Source: JANQLU01 sp964434955
GTDB lineage: Bacteria; Planctomycetota; Planctomycetia; Pirellulales; Pirellulaceae
Assembly (NCBI GenBank): GCA_964434955.1
Contig: CAYSXI010000208.1
Coordinates: 1-8,703 of the forward strand
DNA length: 8,703 bases
Direction: 5' to 3'
The notes under the pieces: model-generated
Database searches by the model: none
Told to the model about the DNA's origin: nothing
The model's input: the letters and a program-made list of their open reading frames with translations, nothing else
Shown here: piece by piece, positions 1-5,908 of the stretch
Position numbering within the stretch: the stretch's first letter is position 1
How the letters are laid out: each line of letters opens with the position of its first letter
Made by a program: the position numbers and the translations under genes

Positions 1-1
1 T

Positions 2-685
2 ATCCATGAGTTTCGAAAGAACAAGCAATACTTCTACTATTCGGTAAACGTGGATACGGGAAAAATTATCGGCCCCGTACCGTTCAAGTTGCCGGAACGT
101 CCGGTTTATTCGCACCTCAAAACGATTCATTTTGTTAGCGAATCTCAGTTGATTTATGTCGGTAATCAGGAAGCCTCGGATACCGACAGGCTTTACGATG
201 TCAATTTGAAGACGAGCGAAAGCAAGGTGCTTCTCGAAACCGAGGGAGAGATTCGGGATCTTAAGTTGTTTGATGAAGATCGAAAAGCGTTCGTCGATGT
301 CGTCAAGAAGAACGGTGAAATCAAATCGTTTGTCGAGTTTGATTTGAAGACTCGAAAGAAAATGAGAACCATTAAGTCGCCAAATGAGACGCTCCGCCTC
401 GCAGCGATCCATCCGAGCCAGAAGAGTCCGGACAAGGCATACGTTGTCACCCGCGAACAGAACCTGGTCGTTGAAAAGGGGGCATTCGCGATTCGAGTTG
501 GGATTCATGCATTGGACCGGGAGCAGGGAAAGTTCACATTGCTTGCCGATTCGAACAAGATCAGTAATAGCATTCCCCCAAACACGACCGTCATGGATTC
601 GGGTTCGATTTATGTTTTGGGGTATGAGCCGGCAGTGAAAGGCCCTTACCATCTTGCCATTTTTCGTTTCGATTTGACGAAGTGA
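2..685 (+). CDS. Beta-propeller-like protein of unknown function, C-terminal part (5' truncated)
   Basis: The frame is open from the left edge of the window, so the gene starts upstream and only about 227 C-terminal residues are visible. A GTG at position 50 could be taken for a start, but the frame upstream is open and reads as protein of the same style, so I do not use it. The visible part is a series of short beta-strand-like segments in the pattern 'strand, Asp/Asn-rich turn, strand' (for example IYVGNQ, LYDVNLKT, FVEFDLKTRKK, IHALDREQGKF, LAIFRFDLTK). These recall WD40- or YVTN-like propeller blades. There are no membrane segments and no catalytic motif I recognise. The gene ends with TGA and faces the Kelch gene tail to tail, with 291 bp between them. 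The fold is inferred from the strand pattern and the function is unknown. Confidence 0.75.
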   Translation: MHEFRKNKQYFYYSVNVDTGKIIGPVPFKLPERPVYSHLKTIHFVSESQLIYVGNQEASDTDRLYDVNLKTSESKVLLETEGEIRDLKLFDEDRKAFVDVVKKNGEIKSFVEFDLKTRKKMRTIKSPNETLRLAAIHPSQKSPDKAYVVTREQNLVVEKGAFAIRVGIHALDREQGKFTLLADSNKISNSIPPNTTVMDSGSIYVLGYEPAVKGPYHLAIFRFDLTK

Positions 686-734
686 GGCGGGAGTTGGGGG
701 TGTTGTTTGCAGGGCGTGTTGGTGGTGGTTGATC

Positions 735-773
735 GGTGTTTGGAACCACTCGCTTGCGCTTCGTGCTTGTATG
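735..773 (+). repeat. Intergenic direct repeat, copy 1
   Basis: This 39 bp unit contains the core ACTCGCTTGCGCTTCG. It matches copy 2 (831-868) at 37 of 39 positions: one extra G and one G/A difference. The core is internally periodic, with GCTT recurring every 6-7 bases. Both copies lie in the gap between two convergent genes, in the same orientation. Repeats of this style are thought to be dispersed in planctomycete genomes, but that is from memory and is not shown by this window. Confidence 0.8.
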
Positions 774-830
774 GGGAGCGGCGCGTGCGCATGAACGGGC
801 CGGGCCACAACTGGGAGGTTTAATACAATG

Positions 831-868
831 GGTGTTTGAACCACTCGCTTGCGCTTCGTGCTTATATG
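831..868 (+). repeat. Intergenic direct repeat, copy 2
   Basis: This is the 38 bp second copy of the repeat at 735-773. The copies start 96 bp apart. The DNA between them (GC-rich, with GCGCGTGCGC and GGGCCGGGCC) is not itself repeated, so this is a pair of separate insertions or duplications rather than a tandem array. Confidence 0.8.
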
Positions 869-917
869 AATTGGGATTCGGTCGAACGAATCGGAATGCG
901 GTTGATCGAGTTGGGGC

Positions 918-961
918 GAGGGGCCAATCGGACGGAACGTCGTGGCCCGGGACCGCCCCTC
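918..961 (-). terminator. Possible hairpin downstream of the Kelch gene
   Basis: The perfect 7-base arms GAGGGGC (918-924) and GCCCCTC (955-961) flank a 30-base GC-rich loop that can pair further within itself. The hairpin lies 16 bp past the stop of the minus-strand Kelch gene and between two convergent genes, where a terminator is expected. There is no U-tract on either strand, so a rho-independent terminator is doubtful. Confidence 0.25.
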
Positions 962-976
962 ATGAACCGCAGGGAG

Positions 977-2047
977 CTATTTTTTCGGCAACTCAAATAC
1001 TTCCGTTTCAAAGACTTTGCCCGAATCCATATTGGCTCCACCCAGGACCGCAAATCGATTTTGGCCGATGTCGATCAGGCGGTGAAAAAATCGACTGGTT
1101 TCAAGTTCGCCGAAGTCGTCCCAATTTTCAGTTTTTGAATTCCAGGTGTAAACGTTTCCGGAGTAGGCACTAACGACCAGTTTGCCGCCCACGCAGAAAC
1201 ACGAGCTTCCGAATCCCTCCATTCGACCTTTTTTCGGGAGCGGTTTTGACTCGTGCCATTTACCGGATTGGATGTCGAAATAGTCGACCGCCGTGGTCGG
1301 TCCGCCTTTTTGCTGCATGCCGCCGACAACGAACACTTTTCCGTCCGCGTGGCCCAGAGCCACGGCTCGGCGTACGAATGGTGGTTGCGGAAGTTTCTCC
1401 CATTGAGAATCTTTCTTCGAAACATCAATTCGGATCGCTGACTTTTCCCATTCCGTTTTTCCATCTTTGCCCTTCATGGCCCAACCGCCGACCACGTAGA
1501 TGTGGCTACCAACGGCGACGGCATCAAAGGATGATCGTGGCGTAGGCATCGGCGCCAACTTTTCCCAGGCTTTGGTTTGAAAGTTGAATCGAGCGAATTC
1601 ATTGGAGGAAACGAGATCCTGATCCTCGCCTTTCGCGTTCTGGGCCTCAAAACCACCCATCCGATAAAGGTTGCCCTTGCAAGCCACAAGAGCCAAACCT
1701 TGAAGGCCTTTTTCGGAAGCGACTTTCTCCCATTTCTTGGGCGACTTGAGATTCAGGGAATAGAGCGTCTTGTTTTGGCCATCCTTGTAATACTTATGTG
1801 CGACACCGTTGTGTCCGCCATAAACGTAGATATGGTCATTGAGTAACGCCGCTCCGAAGCTGGTGATGCCCACGGGCAGATCCGGAAGGGAAGTATCATT
1901 GGCCAAATGAGTTGTTCCCGAAACACGGGTGGTCTTTCCAGTGGCCAAATCAGCTTCCTGGGCGTTCGCGAAACCGGACAGTGAAACGGCAAGCAGGGTT
2001 CCAAACGCAATCGCGAAACGAAACGGGGATCGAATGCAATGATTCAT
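977..2047 (-). CDS. Secreted Kelch-repeat beta-propeller protein
   Basis: This is a 356-residue protein. I chose the ATG at 2047 rather than an in-frame ATG at 2080 for two reasons. AAGGA sits 5 bases before it, and it places a clean Sec signal peptide at the N-terminus: basic residues up to R10, a hydrophobic core about 11-25, and an Ala-Asn-Ala cleavage site near residue 29-30. The mature part is about six Kelch blades starting near residues 65, 118, 174, 227, 278 and 322. Each has a hydrophobic strand ending in a Gly-Gly pair (77-78, 131-132, 187-188, 242-243, 336-337), then a variable loop and a Trp-Glu/Lys strand (W106, W161, W216, W264, W309). The fifth blade has lost its Gly pair. Kelch propellers are usually binding scaffolds and no enzyme motif is visible. 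The protein is probably periplasmic or surface-exposed, with unknown ligand. It is transcribed divergently from hemP. Confidence 0.88.
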   Translation of the reverse strand: MNHCIRSPFRFAIAFGTLLAVSLSGFANAQEADLATGKTTRVSGTTHLANDTSLPDLPVGITSFGAALLNDHIYVYGGHNGVAHKYYKDGQNKTLYSLNLKSPKKWEKVASEKGLQGLALVACKGNLYRMGGFEAQNAKGEDQDLVSSNEFARFNFQTKAWEKLAPMPTPRSSFDAVAVGSHIYVVGGWAMKGKDGKTEWEKSAIRIDVSKKDSQWEKLPQPPFVRRAVALGHADGKVFVVGGMQQKGGPTTAVDYFDIQSGKWHESKPLPKKGRMEGFGSSCFCVGGKLVVSAYSGNVYTWNSKTENWDDFGELETSRFFHRLIDIGQNRFAVLGGANMDSGKVFETEVFELPKK

Positions 2048-2227
2048 GGGATTCCTTTGGATTCCTTGGTTGGATGACACGATTCGAGCAGTATAGCGTT
2101 TCCGTTTTCCAAGGTATTTATTGTTTGAAAAATTTGATTTGAATTGCCGGCCAATCGCGACGTTTTGTGAGCTACATTTTTAGTCGCGCGGCCTAGCCAA
2201 TCCTTGGTGAAGCGTATATCTTGGCAT

Positions 2228-2248
2228 TATTGAGATCGAGTCTCAATA
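2228..2248. promoter_or_regulatory. Fur-box-like palindrome upstream of hemP
   Basis: Perfect 8-base arms TATTGAGA (2228-2235) and TCTCAATA (2241-2248) surround the 5-base centre TCGAG. The inner TGAGA-N5-TCTCA pattern matches the classic Fur operator form (TGAGAATCATTCTCA type). It ends 71 bp before the hemP ATG and lies in the divergent region shared with the Kelch gene (start 2047). Iron-responsive repression of hemP by Fur is well known in other bacteria. Assigning this site to Fur is an inference from the motif and position. A weak TTGGTG at 2204-2209 could be a -35 element placing the -10 within the palindrome. Confidence 0.65.
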
Positions 2249-2319
2249 GCTGCGGCGGATAAAGGTGGCAGATAAAGTTTGCACCGCTGCGACGTTAGCC
2301 CTCTGCATGATTGGCAGTC

Positions 2320-2532
2320 ATGAGCAACGAATCGACAAATCCTCAAGCAAATCCAGAACATTCGGGCAGCCAGAGCCAAGGGGAGGGTCAACCCTTGGAC
2401 ACCGGATTGCTGCCGAAAATCATTCGCTTTGATGATCTCTCACGCTGTGGTGACGAGGTCTGGATTGAGCATAGTGGACAGCTGTATCGATTGCGGAAAA
2501 CAAAGCAGAACAAGCTGATTCTCACCAAGTAA
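2320..2532 (+). CDS. hemP: Hemin uptake protein HemP
   Basis: This is a 70-residue protein from the ATG at 2320; a TTG at 2311 would add three residues. No strong ribosome binding site is visible for either start. The first 30 residues are polar and probably disordered (Ser, Asn, Gln, Gly). From about residue 36 the sequence follows the HemP family: a hydrophobic 'IIRFDDL' segment, then E-V-W-I-E-H-S-G-Q-L-Y-R-L-R, then the terminal K-L-I-L-T-K. This is close to the usual 'LIEHxGxxYRLRxTxxGKLILTK'. HemP proteins are small factors linked to haem/iron uptake, found beside TonB-dependent haem receptors and Fur-controlled; in some bacteria HemP acts as an activator of the receptor gene. Here no receptor is adjacent. 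The next gene, for a PepSY membrane protein, begins 10 bp downstream, so the two are very likely cotranscribed. The Fur-like palindrome upstream suggests iron control. Confidence 0.88.
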   Translation: MSNESTNPQANPEHSGSQSQGEGQPLDTGLLPKIIRFDDLSRCGDEVWIEHSGQLYRLRKTKQNKLILTK

Positions 2533-2542
2533 AGCAACTCAG

Positions 2543-3547
2543 ATGAACTCCATTGACTCGGCCGATGAACCCGTCGGCGGCGCCGACAAGCGGGCGTCAA
2601 AAAGAGGGTTCCGCTTGGACCTGTGGATTCGCCGAATTCATCTTTATTCGGGGCTCTTCATGTTGCCATGGGTTTTGCTTTATGGCTTCACGGCGCTTCT
2701 GTTCAACCATCCGAACACGATGACGGATGGGAAAACCGAGGTGACTTCGTTCGAGTTAAAGGAAGAAGAAAAATCGAGTCTTCCGAGCGCGCGTGAGATT
2801 GCAGAAGAAATTGTGAGAAATCTCAATACCTCCGAGTCGAACCAGGGAATCGAATTTGAATTGGTGGATCCCGAAAGCGCCGTATTTACGCGACGGGCGT
2901 TTTCAGCGATATCCGAAGGCGAGGATTCGAACCAATCGGTGGCCATCGATTTAAATACCGGTAAAGGCCAGCACCGGGCCAAAAACATCAACGCTGAAAA
3001 GGAAATTGACGAAAACAGATTTTCCTTGGCCCAAGGCCTCAAAGTCAAAATTGCACGAGACAACGCGTCACGAGTTTCCAGAACCGTTTCCGACTCTACG
3101 ACCATCGAGAGAAATCGAAGTCAGGCGATTGTATTCAATACGGTCCCGCCAATCGAATTTGTCGCGAAAGTGAATGGCGAAAAAAAGAAACTCCGCTTTT
3201 CCCAAAGTCGACGACGGTCCGACTCTTCCGGGACTCGGTTGGAAAACGATCAGTTGCCGGGAAAAGTCATTGAAGTCGGCGCGAACCCACGAGAAATGTC
3301 TGCAAGGAGTTTTTTGCTACGACTTCACTTGGCTCACGGCTATCCCACCCAGAAAAATTCGCGTTGGTTCTGGGCCATTTGCGTTGATTTGATGTTTGCC
3401 TCAATGGTTTTTTGGGGTCTCTCCGGCTTGGTCATGTGGTGGCAAATCAAGAAGACGCGACGCCTCGGATTCTTGATTCTGATTGCAAGCGCGGTTGTAG
3501 CTGGGCTGCTTGCTTACGGCATGCACTGGCAGTTGGCGAACGGCTAG
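2543..3547 (+). CDS. PepSY-type transmembrane protein, probable iron/haem uptake partner of HemP
   Basis: This 334-residue protein starts 10 bp after the hemP stop. After a short polar N-terminus it has R-I-H33-x3-G followed by membrane helix 1 (about 34-54), ending at N55-H56. A large soluble domain (about 57-255) follows, probably periplasmic. It is rich in Lys, Arg, Glu and Ser, contains short segments such as 'VAIDLNTGKG' typical of PepSY strands, and is more charged than usual. Next come R-L-H262-x2-H265, helix 2 (about 275-299, ending in MWWQIKK) and helix 3 (about 308-325). The 'lHxxxGl' start and 'GLSGLVMWW' segment are hallmarks of PepSY_TM proteins. That family includes iron-uptake membrane proteins and siderophore reductases (PiuB/FsrB-like), in which helix-end histidines bind haem. 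This version has only three helices and no flavin domain. An electron-transfer or haem-handling role is inferred from its family and the hemP neighbour. Confidence 0.8.
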   Translation: MNSIDSADEPVGGADKRASKRGFRLDLWIRRIHLYSGLFMLPWVLLYGFTALLFNHPNTMTDGKTEVTSFELKEEEKSSLPSAREIAEEIVRNLNTSESNQGIEFELVDPESAVFTRRAFSAISEGEDSNQSVAIDLNTGKGQHRAKNINAEKEIDENRFSLAQGLKVKIARDNASRVSRTVSDSTTIERNRSQAIVFNTVPPIEFVAKVNGEKKKLRFSQSRRRSDSSGTRLENDQLPGKVIEVGANPREMSARSFLLRLHLAHGYPTQKNSRWFWAICVDLMFASMVFWGLSGLVMWWQIKKTRRLGFLILIASAVVAGLLAYGMHWQLANG

Positions 3548-3715
3548 GTTCCTGGCTGCGCCGAATATTTCTGGCGGCTTTCCTTCGCACATTCGTGATT
3601 CGAAATGGAAAAAGATGAAGCCAGCAAAAACGGAATCTATAAAGGCGCGAGGCCATTGGGTTCTGCGACCGTTTTGGTGGATCGTGAGAAAAGAAGACGT
3701 TCTTGAAAAACTATG

Positions 3716-3735
3716 ATTGGTCGCGTCCCAATTTT
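3716..3735 (+). terminator. Weak terminator-like hairpin after the hemP-PepSY unit
   Basis: ATTGG (3716-3720) pairs with CCAAT (3728-3732) across a 7-base loop, and TTT follows directly. It lies 169 bp past the PepSY stop. The stem is only 5 bp, so this is a weak candidate. The remaining bases of the 296 bp gap (3548-3843) hold no gene I can support. Confidence 0.3.
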
Positions 3736-3782
3736 GTGAGACAAATGCCACCCAAAGCCTTTAACTTTCGCGGCGGGATCGA

Positions 3783-3811
3783 TTGACTTTCGCCTGACGA
3801 CCCACAAGAAT
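3783..3811 (+). promoter_or_regulatory. Candidate sigma-70-like promoter for yacG
   Basis: TTGACT (3783-3788, 5 of 6 to consensus) is followed after exactly 17 bases by AAGAAT (3806-3811, 4 of 6). Transcription would start near 3818, leaving a leader of about 26 bases before the yacG ATG. CGCCTG (3791-3796) and CAGGCG (3817-3822) form a short inverted repeat around the -10. Planctomycete promoters are poorly defined, so this is only a candidate. Confidence 0.3.
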
Positions 3812-3843
3812 TACCGCAGGCGATTTAGAAAGCGTGGGATGTC

Positions 3844-4086
3844 ATGTTTCGCGAACAAATTTTTGAGCAACTGATGCAAAACCCCCAGGAAACCCAGACC
3901 CGTTCGGGCACGGCCACATGCGCACTTTGTGGCAAAGTCATGGCGGATGTTGCGCCTCAGTTTCGACCGTTTTGCGGTGAACGTTGCCAGCAGATGGATT
4001 TGGCGAATTGGATGGACGAACGTTACGGTATGCCTTGGGAAAGTGACGACGGGCCCGAGCGCGAGGCGAATTTCGAAGACGAGTAG
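3844..4086 (+). CDS. yacG: DNA gyrase inhibitor YacG (zinc-binding)
   Basis: This is an 80-residue protein. Four cysteines form the YacG zinc site: C26-x2-C29, then C44-x3-C48, with 14 residues between the pairs. The expected C-terminal family signature follows: R41-P-F-C-x-E-R-C, then D52-L-x-x-W56-x-x-E59-x-Y61, which normally reads 'FCSxRCxxIDLGxWxxExYxIP'. YacG binds the GyrB subunit and inhibits DNA gyrase in Escherichia coli. The N-terminal 20 residues are longer than in enterobacterial YacG; an in-frame ATG at 3874 would give a shorter form, and neither start has a strong ribosome binding site. In gammaproteobacteria yacG often follows coaE, but here it stands alone with gaps of 296 and 380 bp around it. 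The acidic tail (about residues 66-80) is common in the family. Confidence 0.92.
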   Translation: MFREQIFEQLMQNPQETQTRSGTATCALCGKVMADVAPQFRPFCGERCQQMDLANWMDERYGMPWESDDGPEREANFEDE

Positions 4087-4089
4087 CCT

Positions 4090-4117
4090 TTTGGCCGCAT
4101 TCAAAACCGGGGCCAAA
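4090..4117 (+). terminator. Possible hairpin directly after yacG
   Basis: TTTGGCC (4090-4096) and GGCCAAA (4111-4117) are perfect 7-base arms around a 14-base loop, starting four bases after the yacG stop. No U-tract follows, only ATTC-type sequence, so termination is uncertain. Confidence 0.3.
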
Positions 4118-4147
4118 TTCGAGCCAGTCCAGGTTGTTGCGCCGCTT

Positions 4148-4280
4148 CTACACAAGAAACCCAGAGCCTATAATCTACGCAAATTGTCTGTTTGAATCGG
4201 CCCGTTTTTTAGCTTTCGATTTGGCCAGAGATCAACAATGGATGATCAATGATCGATAGTTTGCGGTGTTTCTTGTGCAG
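4148..4280. repeat. Spaced inverted repeat bounding about 130 bp
   Basis: CACAAGAAAC (4151-4160) is the exact reverse complement of GTTTCTTGTG (4268-4277). If single mismatches are allowed the arms extend to 4148-4162 and 4266-4280, with 13 of 15 bases pairing. The 100-odd bases inside are AT-richer than the flanks. No target-site duplication is evident at the ends. It could be a non-autonomous element or a long-range RNA stem. Confidence 0.35.
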
Positions 4281-4466
4281 TAGGTCTTGCGAATCTGCTT
4301 TTGACGCGCGGCAGGCGATTGAAGACACCTGGCAATCGAAAAGTCTATGGAGATGTCCAGGCCTTCGGCCTTTTAAAAGTCATTGACCTGAGACGACAAA
4401 CACCTGGACGAACGAGCATCGAGAGTTCGCGATATTCGCGGACCTGGCCAGGCGGTAATCAAGCCA

Positions 4467-5897
4467 ATGGGAAAAACAATGGATTCCAATCCCGAAACAA
4501 TACGATCCGTGTCTTGGCGAGACCTATGCCCTTGGCTGATCATCTTGAGGTCAATTCCTGTCGCCACGGGCATGGGAATCTTGCTACTCGCGTTTATGGG
4601 TGTCGTTCTGAGCCCTTTGGGCTGGTGGCTAAGTGGATTGGTTTTTGTCAACGAACAGATGCGGGCCGACGATTATCACTTTGATGAAATCGTGAGTCGG
4701 AATAACAGTGCCTACACCTCCGTATTCGAAAAATCGGGTGAGCAGCAGTTGGACTTGGGTGTCGTGACTTCGCGAATCACCGGTCCGGCTTTGGTTTATC
4801 GGCATTACACGGAGCCCTTTTATCACCTGTTCCATGACATCAAGGGCATGCGTCGTTTCGGCTACTATTTGTTTGGTTGTATTTGGACGCTTTTGATTTG
4901 GGGATTCTTTGGCACGTGCATTTGTCGGATTGGAATGTTGCGGCTTTGTCGGGGCGAGCGAATCGGCATTGGTGAGGCACTTGGCTATGGTGTCAGGCAG
5001 CTACGATCCAGCTGGGGGGCTCTTTCGATCCCGCTAATTGGGGTTGGCTTGTTGAGCATCCCGCTTGCATTGATTGGTCTTTTGATGACCTTCGACATCG
5101 GAATCGTGGTTGCGGGGATCATCTGGTTCGTTGTCGTTTTGCTGGGAATCGTGATCGGGCTGTTGCTGATCGGGATGACCTTTGGATGGCCGTTGATTAT
5201 TGCGGCGGTGAGTGCGGAGGGTGAAGGTGCGTTTGATTCCGTGACCCGCTCCTTTGCTTATACGTTTCAACGTCCCTTACACTATTTGTTTTATACATTG
5301 ATCGCACTATTAGTCGGCGGATTCATTTGGATGATAGCCGCCCGATTTACGGAAGGTGTGATCAACCTTTCTTACTGGACGACATCCTGGGGAGCCAATG
5401 TCGTCGATGGCGGCAGGACGGACTCCATCAAAAGTCCTCGCTGGATTGGGCTTGGTGAAGATTCGACGGAATCAGACACCCGTGGCGTTGGGCAGGACGA
5501 GTTCACTGAGGGCGAAGGCGAAGAGAATTCTGAGTCCGACCAACAGATTAGCCAAGCCTTTGTCGCCGGCTACCGAGCGATCGAGTTTTGGAATTGGCTA
5601 TTGCGCACGATTGCCGCCAGTTACCTTCATGCCCTATTCTGGTGCTTGTTCTGTGCGGTCTACCTGCTTTTGCGAAAAGACGTCGACGATACCGAAATGG
5701 ATGAAGTCTTTTTGGACGACGCCAGGCGCACTTTTGAGCTTCCGACTTTGAAGAACGATGAAAACAACGTTCCGGTGATGGATACTTCGGGCGCTCCGAA
5801 TTCGCATTCCGATTCGGTGGCATCCACAGCAGACAATGATGCAGGCGACGAGAGTCAGCGCGATGATAATGGCGGTCCGGCTGCATCCAGTGATTGA
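4467..5897 (+). CDS. Multi-pass membrane protein of unknown function
   Basis: This is a 476-residue protein; I do not recognise the family. A second ATG at 4479, preceded by GGGA at 7 bases, is an equally plausible start. About six or seven membrane helices are visible: about 31-60 (one or two), 133-155, 185-207, 211-236 (possibly running into 238-250), 274-293 and 378-402. A 70-residue extramembrane segment (about 62-130) follows the first helix. A second loop (about 295-375) holds a strongly acidic, Ser/Glu-rich stretch at 330-362. The C-terminal tail from about 403 is acidic and low in complexity, ending in Asp, Ser, Asn and Gly. The segment 251-270 (EGEGAFDSVTRSF) recalls the 'AF..S' helix near the membrane in DUF-type integral membrane proteins, but this is weak. 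The stop lies 11 bp before the nucleoside transporter, so the two are probably one transcript. A role in transport or membrane organisation cannot be claimed. Confidence 0.85.
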   Translation: MGKTMDSNPETIRSVSWRDLCPWLIILRSIPVATGMGILLLAFMGVVLSPLGWWLSGLVFVNEQMRADDYHFDEIVSRNNSAYTSVFEKSGEQQLDLGVVTSRITGPALVYRHYTEPFYHLFHDIKGMRRFGYYLFGCIWTLLIWGFFGTCICRIGMLRLCRGERIGIGEALGYGVRQLRSSWGALSIPLIGVGLLSIPLALIGLLMTFDIGIVVAGIIWFVVVLLGIVIGLLLIGMTFGWPLIIAAVSAEGEGAFDSVTRSFAYTFQRPLHYLFYTLIALLVGGFIWMIAARFTEGVINLSYWTTSWGANVVDGGRTDSIKSPRWIGLGEDSTESDTRGVGQDEFTEGEGEENSESDQQISQAFVAGYRAIEFWNWLLRTIAASYLHALFWCLFCAVYLLLRKDVDDTEMDEVFLDDARRTFELPTLKNDENNVPVMDTSGAPNSHSDSVASTADNDAGDESQRDDNGGPAASSD

Positions 5898-5908
5898 GGT
5901 TTTAATCG

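Larger units (their letters stand above)
4087..4466. other. 380 bp gene-free stretch with inverted repeats
   Basis: No convincing coding frame is present; an overlapping plus-strand frame beginning at 4301 has no recognisable protein character and runs into the next gene. The stretch contains a 7 bp inverted repeat just after yacG (4090-4117), a spaced 10 bp inverted repeat (4148-4280), an isolated TATAAT (4169-4174) without a good -35, a small AT-leaning patch with repeated ATGATC, and a 5 bp AGGCC/GGCCT hairpin at 4359-4371 followed by TTT. The promoter for the following two-gene unit presumably lies here but I cannot place it. Confidence 0.5.

Noticed and set aside
686..742. G/T-rich stretch after the first gene as a possible G-quadruplex
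   Set aside because: The G runs are too short and irregularly spaced for a confident four-stranded motif.
736..1173. Open plus-strand frames of 100-145 codons across the repeat region and the Kelch 3' end
   Set aside because: They run through the intergenic repeats and antisense to the Kelch gene, with no recognisable protein pattern and composition dictated by the opposite strand.
3401..3751. Minus- and plus-strand frames at the end of the PepSY gene and in the following gap
   Set aside because: They overlap the PepSY coding region in other frames and have no ribosome binding site or family resemblance. A 33-codon frame at 3605 is equally unsupported.
4169..4174. TATAAT as a promoter -10 for the membrane-protein/transporter unit
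   Set aside because: There is no acceptable -35 at the right distance, and it lies almost 300 bp before the start codon.
4301..4684. 127-codon plus-strand frame upstream of the membrane protein
   Set aside because: It overlaps the start of the membrane gene by over 200 bp in another frame. The Arg-rich sequence resembles shadow translation.
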